From DATFWC01 sp963777755 (GTDB lineage Bacteria; Pseudomonadota; Alphaproteobacteria; Rhizobiales; Xanthobacteraceae), in assembly GCA_963777755.1 (NCBI GenBank), contig CAVZSC010000023.1:13623-77622 (forward strand): a stretch of 64,000 bases of DNA, read 5' to 3'. The notes under the pieces are model-generated. The model saw only the letters and a program-made list of their open reading frames with translations, made no database searches and was not told where the DNA came from. Both the position numbers and the translations under genes were made by a program. Of the stretch, positions 56,464 to 64,000 are shown piece by piece; the stretch's first letter is position 1, and every line of letters starts with the position of its first letter.

Positions 56464-56976
56464 ATGGCAGAGGCCAAAGTGAAGACGACCGCCAAGCCCG
56501 CGAGCTCCAGCTTCGAAGCGAGGGTCGAGACTCCGGCATTCGAGTTCCCGAAATTCGGCCTGCCGAAATTCGAGGTGCCGAACATCGAGGTCCCGGCGGC
56601 GTTTCGCGACATGGCCGAGCGCAGCGTCGCCCAGGCGCGCGACGGCTACGAGAAGCTCAAGGCGGCCGCCGAGGACACCACCAGCGTGCTCGAGGGGACC
56701 TACGCGACCGCCAGCAAGGGCGCGACCGACCTGACGCTCAAGGCGATTGAGATCGCGCGGGTCAACACCAACGCGGGGTTCGATTTCGCCACCGAGCTGC
56801 TCGGCGTGAAGTCGCTGTCGGAAGCGGTCGAGCTGACCAGCGCCCATACGCGCAAGCAGTTCGACGCCTTCATGGCGCAGAGCAAGGAGCTTTCGGCGCT
56901 CGCCCAGAAGGTGGCGACCGAGACGTCGGAGCCGATCAAGTCGGGCATGAACAAGGCCTTCAAGGTCGCCGCCTGA
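56464..56976 (+). CDS. Phasin family protein (170 aa)
   Basis: A 170-residue phasin. An unusual N-terminal segment repeats the hydrophobic-basic phrase FEFPKFGLPKFEVPNIEVPA before the helical domain (FRDMAERSVAQARDGYEKLK, then TTSVLEGTYATASKGATDLT). The second helix ends ELTSAHTRKQFDAFMAQSKE. It should bind storage granules. The gene sits in a low-GC pocket and a strong hairpin terminator-like structure follows. Confidence 0.9.
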   Translation: MAEAKVKTTAKPASSSFEARVETPAFEFPKFGLPKFEVPNIEVPAAFRDMAERSVAQARDGYEKLKAAAEDTTSVLEGTYATASKGATDLTLKAIEIARVNTNAGFDFATELLGVKSLSEAVELTSAHTRKQFDAFMAQSKELSALAQKVATETSEPIKSGMNKAFKVAA

Positions 56977-57070
56977 CGGCGCGAACGACCGCGGCCGAGG
57001 CTGCCCCGGTGCAGCCGCCGCAACCGCGCGGGGGCATGTAGACGTCGCGTTCAGTCGAGTTGCGTTGAGC

Positions 57071-57098
57071 GAAGCCCGGGCCCGGCGGCCCGGGCTTC
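57071..57098 (+). terminator. Strong hairpin after the phasin genes
   Basis: GAAGCCCGGGCC pairs perfectly with GGCCCGGGCTTC across a CGGC loop, a 12-bp stem 95 bases after the second phasin stop. No T-run follows, so it may act as a weak or factor-assisted terminator. Confidence 0.6.
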
Positions 57099-57243
57099 GT
57101 CGTCTGGCGACCGCCTTCCCTCGGAATCAAAGTCCGGAGGTTCGGCGGGCAAGACGGAGGACACGCGCCACGCCTCGAGGCCGTGTGGCGCGCTTGCAAA
57201 AAGCCCCTGTTGCTCCTAGGTTCGCGGCGCTTCCGGCACCCGT

Positions 57244-57320
57244 GCAGCTGTAGCTCAGTTGGTTAGAGCGCCTGACTGTGGATCAGGAGGTCGGTGGTTC
57301 GAGTCCACCCAGCTGTACCA
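57244..57320 (+). tRNA. tRNA-His (GTG anticodon)
   Basis: A complete cloverleaf of 77 bases. The acceptor stem is GCAGCTG/CAGCTGT with a G-T closing pair. The D arm is GCTCAGTTGGTTAGAGC. The anticodon stem-loop is CCTGA-CTGTGGA-TCAGG with anticodon GTG. The T arm is GGTGG-TTCGAGT-CCACC. CCA is encoded. Position 73 is A and there is no paired G-1, which is the alphaproteobacterial form of tRNA-His rather than the usual G-1:C73. The accessory region 57.5-64 kb begins just after it. Confidence 0.96.
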
Positions 57321-57501
57321 ATATAATCAAACACTTAAAATAGCAAGATCGCTCCTGAGTTCTAGCTAAGGTAACAACCAAGGCAACAAATGCGCGGCTG
57401 ACAGCGCCGCGCGTCCGACACCAGCGGCCGCCCCACAAGCCGATCGCGTCACATGCGCACGAGGCCGGTGTGCCGGGCGCGCGGGTGGCGTCGCGGGAGT
57501 G

Positions 57502-58905
57502 GTTGGAATTGAAAGTGGCGTAGTCTCCGGGGTGATCAACCTCGAATCATCCGGCGTTGAAGCGCTGGACTGGAGACCACGCCATGACAAGCGATACCAC
57601 GAAGCTTGAAGTCGTCGCAGCCGCAAAACGAGACTGCGGTCCATCTTTTCGACAACTGGATTGATCCGATTGAGACCGAGATCCGCGGGCGCGTGCGCGG
57701 TTTCATCGAGGAGCTGATCCGCGAGGAGCTCGATGCGGCGCTGGCACGCCCACGCTACGGTCGGCAGGCGAAGAGCAACGATGAGGCCGATGGTGCCGCA
57801 GGCGTCGTCGGCCACCGGCATGGGAGCCGAACGCGCACGCTGATGGGCACCTTCGGGAAGACGGAGATCGATGTGCCGCGCGCCCGGCTGCATGCTGCCG
57901 ACGGCAAGACCACCGAATGGCGGAGCTCGGCGTTGCGCGCCTATCAGCGCCGCACGCTCGCTGCCGAAGCGCTGATCGCCGGCGCCTATCTGGCCGGCAC
58001 CAACACGCGCCGGGTTCGCCGCGCGCTGGCAGCGCTGTTTGGCGGCGCGGTGGGCAAGGACACGGTGAGCCGGGTCTGGCGCAAGGTGAAGGGCGACTGG
58101 GACGCCTGGAACGCCCGCTCGCTCGCCGCAGAGCCGATCGTGCGGCTCATTCTCGACGGCACGGTGGTGCGCGTGCGGCTCGACCGCAAGGCGACCTCGA
58201 TCTCGCTGCTGGTCGTGCTCGGCGTGCGCGCGGACGGCCAGAAGGTCCTGCTCGCGATCAAGAGCATGGGCGGGGAGAGCGAGCGAGGCCTGGCGCGCGG
58301 TCCTCGACGATCTCGTCAAGCGCGGGCTGCGGCGACCCGAGTTCCTGATCGTCGACGGCGCATCGGGGCTGGACAAGGCGATTGCCGCCGTGTGGGACGG
58401 CGTGCCGGTGCAGCGATGCACGGTTCACAAGCACCGCAACCTGCTCGCGCATGCGCCCGAGCGCCTGCATGAGGAGATCGCCGCCGACTACACCGACATG
58501 ATCTACGCCGCCACGCCCAAGGAGATCGAAGTGCGCCGCAAGGCCTTCATCCGCAAGTGGCGGCTCAAACATCGTGCCGTCGCCGACAGTCTCGAGGAAG
58601 CCGGCGATCGCCTCTTCATCTTCACGCGCCTGCCGCCGAGCCAGTGGAAGCAGCGCCAGGACCACCAACGCAATCGAGCGGCTGCACGAAGAGTTCAAGC
58701 GACGCATCAAGACGCAGACCGTGCTGCCCTCCGCCGAAACCGCCGCCATGCTGTTCTGGGCGCTGCTCGCTTCCGGCCAAATCACCATGCGCAAGGTCGA
58801 CGGCTGGCAGACGCTGGCAACGAAGCCCATCGATCAGCCGATTGACCTCGCCGCCTGACCCGATACTCTGAATTTGCCGGAGATTGCGCCACAACGAATT
58901 CCAAC
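57502..58905 (+). mobile_element. Decayed IS256-family element (about 1.4 kb)
   Basis: The ends form an imperfect inverted repeat. The left starts GTTGGAATT...GTGGCG...TCTCCGG (57502 onward). The right, read on the minus strand from 58905, gives GTTGGAATT...GTGGCG...TCTCCGG with about six mismatches over 29 bases. No target duplication is visible. The transposase inside has three frame breaks, so the element is dead. Confidence 0.75.
57584..58858 (+). pseudogene. IS256-family transposase with three frameshifts
   Basis: Starting at ATG 57584 (MTSDTTKLEVVAA), the frame breaks near 57622. It resumes with NETAVHLFDNWIDPIETEIR and runs through the first catalytic Asp (RLILDGTVVRVRLD) to about 58280. 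There a four-base CGAG duplication breaks it. The second part has the next Asp (FLIVDGASGLDKAI) and ends at about 58655 with one extra C. The third part carries the last Glu in ARTTNAIERLHEEFKRRIKT and ends QPIDLAA. All three catalytic acids survive but not in one frame, so the protein is not made as such. Confidence 0.85.
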
Positions 58906-59359
58906 ACGATCAGCTACGGCACCGTAGTGCATCTCCAACACCACTGTTGCTGATGATTGCTGTCGTTCGCAGGCAACAATTCGAACAGACGCTGACATCG
59001 CTGGCTCATACGCTGTACTCCGCCAATCTGCTGACGCTGAGTTAGCGAACCATTAACGGGGTGAATCAGCGTGCGGAATGACAATGAAGCCGCCATTGCC
59101 CTCGGCAGCGAACGCTGTCAGAGTCCGCTCGATCTCGTCGGCGTCATGCACGCCGAGCGCCGTGGGCTTGACCTTGAGCGCAGGGGCTGGGCGCGACCTC
59201 CTGGAGGAGCTCCAGCGGGTGTTTTCCAGTTGAGTGCCTTTCGTGGCCTGGCATTGAGGGTTGCGGCCACGGCGGCGACGATCACCAGCTCCTCATAGGC
59301 GAAGAGTGGTTAGCAGTGACCTACGAACAGCACCTGCACGGGTGATGACCGCACGAGGG
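58906..59359. other. Gene-poor stretch, nothing supported
   Basis: About 450 bases between the IS256 element and the next small gene. Frames here are short and unsupported. I see no repeat or RNA gene. Confidence 0.45.
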
Positions 59360-59800
59360 TCACGCGGCGGCTGCGAGCACGTCGTCCCACTGCGCGTCGC
59401 CGGCGGTGAGATAGTTTCGCAGCGCCTCGGCGGATTGCGTGACGGTGCGGCCGCAGAGCTGACGGTCAGGCAGCCCGAAGCCAAACAAATCCTTGAGCGC
59501 CTCCGGCATGCACCTGACACTTTCGGACCAATCGACCGCGTGGGCGCTGGCTGCGAGCGCCTGGAACGCGCGTCCGCGCGAGGCGACATGCGCCCAGCCG
59601 CAGATGCAGCCAATGGTGCCGCACTCGCGTCGACTGATCAGAGCCGCCATGTTGAAGCCGTTGGAAATTGGAGCCTCGTCCGGATTGCGCCAGTGGACCA
59701 GCTCTTTGCGCTCAAGCATGCCAAGCACAGCGACCAGGGCATCGCGGTCCACCTGCTCGATCCCGAGCGCGTGATGCGAAAGGAATTGTTGTGCGAGCAT
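59360..59800 (-). CDS. Conserved hypothetical protein with CGTxxCxxGWA motif
   Basis: A 146-residue cytosolic protein starting at ATG 59800 behind GGAGGCGGGG. It contains the motif CGTIGCICGWAHVASRGRAF, with two or three cysteines near a Gly-Trp-Ala. I recall this motif from short proteins in rhizobial genomes and their phages, where the function is unknown. The rest is helical, including QSAEALRNYLTAGDAQWDDV. It is the best-supported gene of the accessory region. No neighbour suggests a role. Confidence 0.6.
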   Translation of the reverse strand: MLAQQFLSHHALGIEQVDRDALVAVLGMLERKELVHWRNPDEAPISNGFNMAALISRRECGTIGCICGWAHVASRGRAFQALAASAHAVDWSESVRCMPEALKDLFGFGLPDRQLCGRTVTQSAEALRNYLTAGDAQWDDVLAAAA

Positions 59801-59864
59801 CCCCGCCTCCGTTGCTCGATCACGCAGCGGCTCAGATTTATATTAGACAGAGTTATGGACGCTG

Positions 59865-60212
59865 TCAGGTCCCTTCAGTGTCGGAATCGACATCGGCAGC
59901 GATCACCTCGTTGGCGCAAGCGAGCAGCATCGGCGCGGCGCCCTGTCCGGTAATGATCGTGTCATTGGCCTCGTTGCCGAGGACAACGTCGTTATCCTGA
60001 TTCCCGAGGAGCGTGTAAGCCCCGAATGCGCCCGACGTGCTTATGCCGTCGATCGATCTCATCGAGTGGATCGCGTCGAGCGGAATGTTGTTAGCGTCGA
60101 TCTCCTTCACGTTTGCCCACGTGAATTCCCCATCTTCGGATCGCGGTATGCCGCCACCGCAGGAGCGAAGAAAGGAAAGCCGGTCGCCGAACACCTCCTG
60201 GTCCCCAACCAT
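59865..60212 (-). CDS. Possible fragment with RTX-like repeats
   Basis: A 115-residue open frame whose middle reads SGAFGAYTLLGNQDNDVVLG and then NEANDTIITGQGA, close to the degenerate RTX nonapeptides of the protein at 40417-41796. There is no secretion tail and no strong ribosome site. It could be a fragment of a larger RTX protein stranded in the accessory region. An alternative is a chance frame. Confidence 0.25.
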   Translation of the reverse strand: MVGDQEVFGDRLSFLRSCGGGIPRSEDGEFTWANVKEIDANNIPLDAIHSMRSIDGISTSGAFGAYTLLGNQDNDVVLGNEANDTIITGQGAAPMLLACANEVIAADVDSDTEGT

Positions 60213-61005
60213 CGTTTCTTTGCTAGTTGTTCCGTGGGCCTGGACCAGCGCAGCCTCGAGCCCTGGGAAGCCGGCTGATGCGGCTGCCCAGATGGGGGTC
60301 TTGGGTACCCGGCGGGCGGTTCGGGCGGCGCGCCCTGCCCAGTGCCAGGCTATCCCTGTGGGTGTCGGCCTTCGGACAGACAGCCCCTGGCCACAGGAGC
60401 ACTATGGTCATTGCCGAGGCCCGGTGGGCTTCCCAAGCTTCGCATCGCACCTGGCCTCGGTCAGATCCCGGCACCCACTCCGTTGCCGGGATCTTGCGTG
60501 TTGCGATCGACCCAGCCGCGCGGTGGCCGGGCAACTATGAGGCCGTACGCCGCTTCCTCTGCTCGCCGCGCACGACAATGCGGTTTTTGACGGACGCAAA
60601 CCCCATGGCGTGCCCACAGCCGTGGGGGTGCCGAGCAAGCTGATCGACTGGAGCGGCTTATGGACTGTTAATCCAGCGGTGCGTTTTCACGGGTTGTTAG
60701 CCCCGTGTTTTCACAGCCCGTTAGGACCCGGTCCTGTATATCGGTGCCCGCAAGCCAAACATGGCTGCGAGGCGTCATGAAACCGGCGGGGCCATTCGCC
60801 GTGGCCCGGCCGGTTTTATTGCACGTGGAGGGCGTTCAGTCGCGGGGCGGCCAATCGCAAGCTCGCTCGGCACGGCACACGAATGCCGCTGGCGCGGTTT
60901 TCGAGGTGGGAGGCACGATCAGCCCGCTGGGCAGGTCAAGCTGTTGATGGGATCACGCTAAGCTCCCCCCTCGCTCTGAGACGGCGACCCGTCTATATTG
61001 CGATC
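60213..61005. other. Gene-poor stretch, nothing supported
   Basis: About 790 bases with overlapping short frames on both strands, none with a ribosome site or recognisable domain. It may be decayed accessory DNA. I found no tRNA, repeat or CRISPR array. Confidence 0.4.
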
Positions 61006-61227
61006 ATGGCAGGATACGTCGTTATCCGGATCACCGAGCGCCTTGGAGGCGAGGAGCCGCTGCGCACCGCCTATGCCGTTGTTGAAGCCAATGAGCACAG
61101 AGCGATTGCTCTATTTAAGCTTAGGCCAGATCATACCGCCGACGAGCAGGTTGAGGTAGTGGCCGAACTCACTCAGTCTTCATTGGATACCTTGGGCCTC
61201 AAGCCGGGAATGATTAAGCCCCTATGA
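61006..61227 (+). CDS. Small hypothetical protein (73 aa)
   Basis: Starting at ATG 61006 the product is MAGYVVIRITERLGGEEPLR followed by TAYAVVEANEHRAIALF, a beta-alpha-beta-like start of a small soluble protein. A longer frame from 60883 has no plausible start. The ribosome site is weak. No family is recognised. Confidence 0.35.
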   Translation: MAGYVVIRITERLGGEEPLRTAYAVVEANEHRAIALFKLRPDHTADEQVEVVAELTQSSLDTLGLKPGMIKPL

Positions 61228-61505
61228 CAGGGAAGCCGAAACGCCCGAGCAACAAAAGATCCTCGCAAAAGAGCGGATCGAAGACAACGGGTTTCTATTC
61301 CGGCGATGCGGCCATTTCGTAGGATCGGACTACTCGGTGGCGTGGCGATTTGACCAGAGGCGGCGCGCGCATCAATTGGGAAGGGGCCGCCAGGTCGGCT
61401 CTATCGACGCAGCTAACGACGCATCCCCCAAAAGAGGCCCTGCGTCGCCCAAACTTTGTCTTGTTTCTCAGCTTCTCTGCAGCGGAACCCTTTGAGGACC
61501 GCGAA

Positions 61506-61724
61506 ATGCGTGAGCTGAATTGTGTCGTGAGACCGGAGTTGCGGGGTTGGTGCTTGATTATCCGTAACCTAATCCATGGCCAATTCCACAGCAAGGATGA
61601 CGCACTACGAGCCGTAATAGATGAGGCTCGGAAGGGCAGGACCGCTGGATTGTATGCGACAGTTAAAGTTCAACACGGCACCTCCCCGATTAGCTGTCGG
61701 GACGTTCGCAGCTTCAGTGCGTGA
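61506..61724 (+). CDS. Small hypothetical protein (72 aa)
   Basis: ATG 61506 follows GAGGA at a good distance. The product MRELNCVVRPELRGWCLIIR continues NLIHGQFHSKDDALRAVIDE, a small soluble protein with a beta-strand start and an amphipathic helix. I recall similar short proteins in Bradyrhizobium, but their role is unknown. The C-terminal ten residues may be off-frame. Confidence 0.45.
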   Translation: MRELNCVVRPELRGWCLIIRNLIHGQFHSKDDALRAVIDEARKGRTAGLYATVKVQHGTSPISCRDVRSFSA

Positions 61725-61846
61725 CGGACGCGGAATGGGCGCGCTTGGTCCCGCTGATTTCCGCCTGGTTCAAGGTTTTCAACACAGCCACAACATGGAC
61801 GCTCGCACACCCGCCTCTTGAGTGTCGGTTTGTGTGGCGTTGGGCG

Positions 61847-61885
61847 CCAATGCTGCTCGCCCGCGCTGACGAGGTGATTGAATGA
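61847..61885 (+). pseudogene. C-terminal stump of an ABC substrate-binding protein gene
   Basis: The last 12 codons read PMLLARADEVIE and stop with TGA at 61883-61885. They match the C-terminus of the intact copy at 63495 (ALIARADEVIE). The body of this copy upstream is gone or unrecognisable. Its ATGA-type stop overlaps what looks like the original start codon of the next copy, now split off by the group II intron. Confidence 0.6.
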
Positions 61886-62244
61886 GGGAAGGCGCCAGGC
61901 AAAGCTGGCGCGATCAGCCGGTGCAAGTCCGGCCCAGGTAGGGCCTAGCAAGCCGCCTGGAAGCGAGTGTTGCGTGAGGCGGCGGCAACGCCGAACACGA
62001 AGCGTACACAGCGTTGCGTGGGGTGTGGGAGTGAGCCACGAAATGATCTACTCGCGGGAGCGGAGACTGTCTTCATGGTCGAACGCAACATGAGCAATGC
62101 CGTCATGCGAGGCATTGTCGTCCCGCCGGGGTCGAGGGCCACATCACGCGCACAAGGATCGCGTCGGAACCTGGGATATCCCGCGTCTGACCACCGGCCA
62201 TGTGCCGACCTGGTCCGCATCGGGAAGGCGAGGAGCCGTAGCCG

Positions 62245-62440
62245 ATGATGCACGGACGCGGGGAGTCGGACTCCGCCATAGTAGCCATGAAGCCGACGAA
62301 CAAGGCGGAGCGGTCCGCTGCGGAGCCGGTGGAGCCAAGGGCGGAGACCAAGGGGAATGCGGACCAGCAAAGCACGTACCGGGCGCAGAACCGGATAAGC
62401 GTGTCACAGGCGCTGGACTGCATGCGGCAAGCACTTGCCG
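62245..62440 (+). pseudogene. N-terminal stub of group II intron reverse transcriptase/maturase
   Basis: Reads MMHGRGESDSAIVAMKPTNK, AERSAAEPVEPRAETKGNAD and QQSTYRAQNRISVSQALDCM, a start I recall from rhizobial LtrA-type intron proteins. The reverse transcriptase, X and endonuclease domains are deleted. The reading frame then crosses domain V into the downstream gene. Confidence 0.7.
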
Positions 62441-62456
62441 TTTGGACCCGAGGTAG

Positions 62457-62491
62457 GAGCCGTATGCGGGAAAGCTGCACGTACGGATCTG
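62457..62491 (+). ncRNA. Group II intron domain V
   Basis: GAGCCGTATGCGGGAAAGC then TGCACGTACGGATCT folds into the standard domain V hairpin: the AGC catalytic triad at the base, a GAAA tetraloop (62470s) and a two-base bulge on the 3' side. It is the most conserved piece of a group II intron and fixes the identity of the element. Confidence 0.85.
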
Positions 62492-62523
62492 TGCGGGGGG
62501 CGCTCAGTAATGAGCGTCCCTAC

Positions 62524-63495
62524 CGCGACCGAAGGGAATTCATCACCATTCTTGGCGGGGCGGCAGCGTGGCCGATCGGCACCTACGCGCAACAAGCAGG
62601 CCGGGAGTTGCGCGTCGGCTTGGTCGGCATCCAGCCGCCTGACGCGCCAATCTACGTTGCTTTTCGTAAGCGGATGGGCGAGTTGGGCTATCAGGAAGGC
62701 AAAAACCTCGCGTTTGAATACGTTCAGACCCCGAGCATTGACGCCTATGAAGCAAGTTTTCAGGAACTTGCGGCACGCAAGCCGGACATCGTGTTGGCGG
62801 CCGGCAACGAGCCCGCTCTGCGCGCAGCACGCGCGGCAGCCGGCAGCCTCCCGATCGTGTTTCTCGCCATCGACTTCGATCCCGTCGAGAGGGGTTATGT
62901 GGCAAGCTTGGCGCGCCCGGGCGGTAACGTCACCGGAATCTTCGTTCATCCGCTTGAATTGGCTGCAAAACGCATCGAATTGGTGCGTGAGGCCTTGCCG
63001 CAGGCGCGCCACCTCGGCCTCATCTGGGATGCTTCATCCCGCGATCAGGCCGAGGCGGCAGTCAAGGCCGCCCAGTCGCTTGGCTTCGAGCCGCGTCGCA
63101 TCGAGATCACGGGCCAACCGCCAAACTATGCTGTGGCTTTTGCCCAGATGGCCGATGCGCCGGGCGAGCCAATCGTAATTCCAGCGGGTCCTGTTTTCCT
63201 GCGCGACCGCGTCGCGATTGAAACCCTGCTGCTCGAGCGGCGTATTCCGTCGATCGGTGCGTTCCGCGAAATGAACGAGGCGGGCGCGCTTATGAGCTAC
63301 GGCGTCGATCTGGTTGGTCTCTTTCGTGATGCCGCGGGGCTGGTCGATCAAGTTGCCAAGGGCGCCAAGCCCGCCGAGCTACCAATCATTCCTTCGTCGC
63401 GTTTCCATCTTGCCGTCAATCTAAGAACGGCGAGGTTGTTTGGTATTACATTGCCGGTCGCGCTCATCGCCCGCGCCGACGAGGTGATCGAGTGA
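62524..63495 (+). CDS. ABC transporter substrate-binding protein (DUF/PF04392-type), start codon displaced by the intron
   Basis: About 323 residues of a binding protein of the TrpX/YtrF-like ABC_sub_bind family. The N-terminus DRREFITILGGAAAWPIGTY is the Tat-like leader of this family (usually MRRREFITLLGG), cleaved after AQQAG. The mature start LRVGLVGIQPPDAPIYVAF and the stretches IVFLAIDFDPVERGYVASLA and RPGGNVTGIFVHPLELAAKR are typical. It has no start codon of its own after the intron; the original ATG probably lies in the ATGA at 61882-61885 before it. Read naively the frame begins at 62245 and gives a 416-residue chimera. The stop overlaps the next copy as GTGA. Confidence 0.8.
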   Translation, partial: RDRREFITILGGAAAWPIGTYAQQAGRELRVGLVGIQPPDAPIYVAFRKRMGELGYQEGKNLAFEYVQTPSIDAYEASFQELAARKPDIVLAAGNEPALRAARAAAGSLPIVFLAIDFDPVERGYVASLARPGGNVTGIFVHPLELAAKRIELVREALPQARHLGLIWDASSRDQAEAAVKAAQSLGFEPRRIEITGQPPNYAVAFAQMADAPGEPIVIPAGPVFLRDRVAIETLLLERRIPSIGAFREMNEAGALMSYGVDLVGLFRDAAGLVDQVAKGAKPAELPIIPSSRFHLAVNLRTARLFGITLPVALIARADEVIE

Positions 63496-64000
63496 CACGG
63501 CGCGAACTCTTGCAATTCTCGCAGCCACCGTTTGGCCACGCAATGTGATGGCGCAAAGGGCGGAGAAGACGCGACGCGTCATCATGCTCACGGGCATCGC
63601 TGAGGCAGATCCGGAAGGGCAAACGCGAGTGGCCGCGCTGCGGGAGGGATTGCGCGATCTCGGGTGGATTACAGGACAGAATCTGCTGATCGAGTATCGC
63701 TGGGGCACCGGCGACGAGGGGCGGATGGCCGCCCTGGCAAAGGAGGCGGTGAGCTGCAACCCGAACTGATCATAGGTGCAACTACGCCGGTAGTCGCCGC
63801 GCTGTTGCAGCAGAGTCGTACCATTCCGATCGTGTTCGTCCAGGTGACGGACCCGCTCGGCCGAGGCTTCATCGCCAATCGGGCAAGACCTGGCGGCAAC
63901 ATCACCGGCTTCACAAATTTTGCATTCTCTATGGGCGGCAAGTGGGTGGAGACGCTCAAGCAGGTTGCACCGGCGGTCAAACGTGTGGCCCTTCTGTTCA
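63492..64000 (+). pseudogene. Third tandem substrate-binding protein gene, frameshifted and cut by the window end
   Basis: GTG 63492 overlaps the previous stop and begins VTRREL, then the frame changes to AILAATVWPRNVMAQRAEKT within the leader peptide (one base missing near 63511). The mature part TRRVIMLTGIAEADPEGQTR and LREGLRDLGWITGQNLLIEY is typical. A second missing base near 63753 ends that frame at AVSCNPN. The next frame continues LQPELIIGATTPVVAALLQQ and ARPGGNITGFTNFAFSMGG to the window end. With two deletions it looks like a true pseudogene, unless the sequence is faulty. Confidence 0.7.

Larger units (their letters stand above)
61886..62523 (+). mobile_element. Degenerate group II intron, truncated (about 640 nt)
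   Basis: The left part has domain I-like structure (GGCGCCAGGCAAAGCTGGCG and GCCGGTGCAAGTCCGGC). The 3' part carries a clear domain V at 62457-62491 and a domain VI-like hairpin (GCGCTCAGTAATGAGCG). Between them only the first 60 or so codons of the maturase/reverse transcriptase gene remain. Exact 5' and 3' ends are uncertain: the usual GTGYG start is not obvious, and the 3' end is placed at the TAC before the downstream coding sequence. It sits between two tandem substrate-binding protein genes. Confidence 0.8.

Noticed and set aside
57321..57501. Possible attachment site after tRNA-His
   Set aside because: No second copy of the tRNA 3' end and no integrase gene are visible in the window.
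60213..61005. Several 60-140-residue frames on both strands
   Set aside because: None has a ribosome site, a recognisable motif or support from neighbours, and they contradict each other.
63348..63539. Antisense frame with the HSITSSARA phrase
   Set aside because: This phrase is the known artefact of reading the ABC binding-protein C-terminus (LIARADEVIE) backwards.

Overview
The window is high-GC DNA from an alphaproteobacterium, most likely a Hyphomicrobiales member close to Bradyrhizobium or another Xanthobacteraceae/Nitrobacteraceae genus. Supporting signs are a FixK-type Crp/Fnr regulator, rhizobial-style small hypothetical proteins, phasins, many Liv-type and dipeptide-type ABC transporters, dispersed palindromic repeats, and a tRNA-His with A73 and no encoded G-1, a known alphaproteobacterial peculiarity. 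All family names come from reading the translations; no database search was run.

Layout. 0-2.7 kb: the end of a Rieske protein, a periplasmic PQQ dehydrogenase and a small secreted protein. 2.7-7.4 kb: a loose region of small hypothetical genes, an IS630 remnant, a FixK-like regulator and a small-terminase-like gene. 7.4-27 kb: a catabolic and transport block with a CocE/NonD hydrolase, a GMC oxidoreductase, a complete Liv-type ABC transporter, an acyl-CoA-dehydrogenase-fold flavoprotein, a RidA protein, an exported ACMSD-like amidohydrolase, a CaiB-type CoA transferase and a dipeptide-type ABC transporter. 27-29 kb: malonyl-CoA decarboxylase plus a malonic-semialdehyde-reductase-like nitroreductase. 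29-32 kb: a 5'-3' exonuclease and an intact IS66-family element with 8-bp target duplications. 32-36 kb: Zn alcohol dehydrogenase, Liv-type binding protein, SDR and a class I glutamine amidotransferase. 36-40 kb: glpD-glpK and a single-domain response regulator. 40-43 kb: an RTX calcium-binding protein divergent from a LysR regulator. 43-46 kb: potGHI-type transporter genes. 46-56 kb: AsmA protein, FbpB/FbpA iron transporter with a FixK-box promoter, a DUF1194 VWA-like protein and a large PAS histidine kinase. 56-57 kb: two phasins and tRNA-His. 57.3-64 kb: a decayed accessory region with an IS256 pseudogene, orphan small genes and a degenerate group II intron inside a tandem array of ABC substrate-binding protein genes.

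How the genes fit together. The 7-27 kb block looks like uptake and breakdown of an ester- or amide-bearing aromatic or xenobiotic compound: import (Liv and Dpp transporters), hydrolysis, oxidation, CoA activation and intermediate detoxification. The substrate cannot be read from sequence. Malonyl-CoA decarboxylase, glycerol catabolism and phasins fit a carbon-storing soil heterotroph. A perfect FixK/FNR-type box and an Irr ICE-like motif upstream of fbpA suggest joint oxygen and iron control of ferric uptake.

Two cautions. At least five otherwise intact genes each carry one extra base (near 19.70, 24.01, 28.94, 45.96 and 55.19 kb), often at a short A or T run, which may mean uncorrected sequencing errors rather than pseudogenes. 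Many long ORFs on the strand opposite real genes are GC-driven shadows and were left out.
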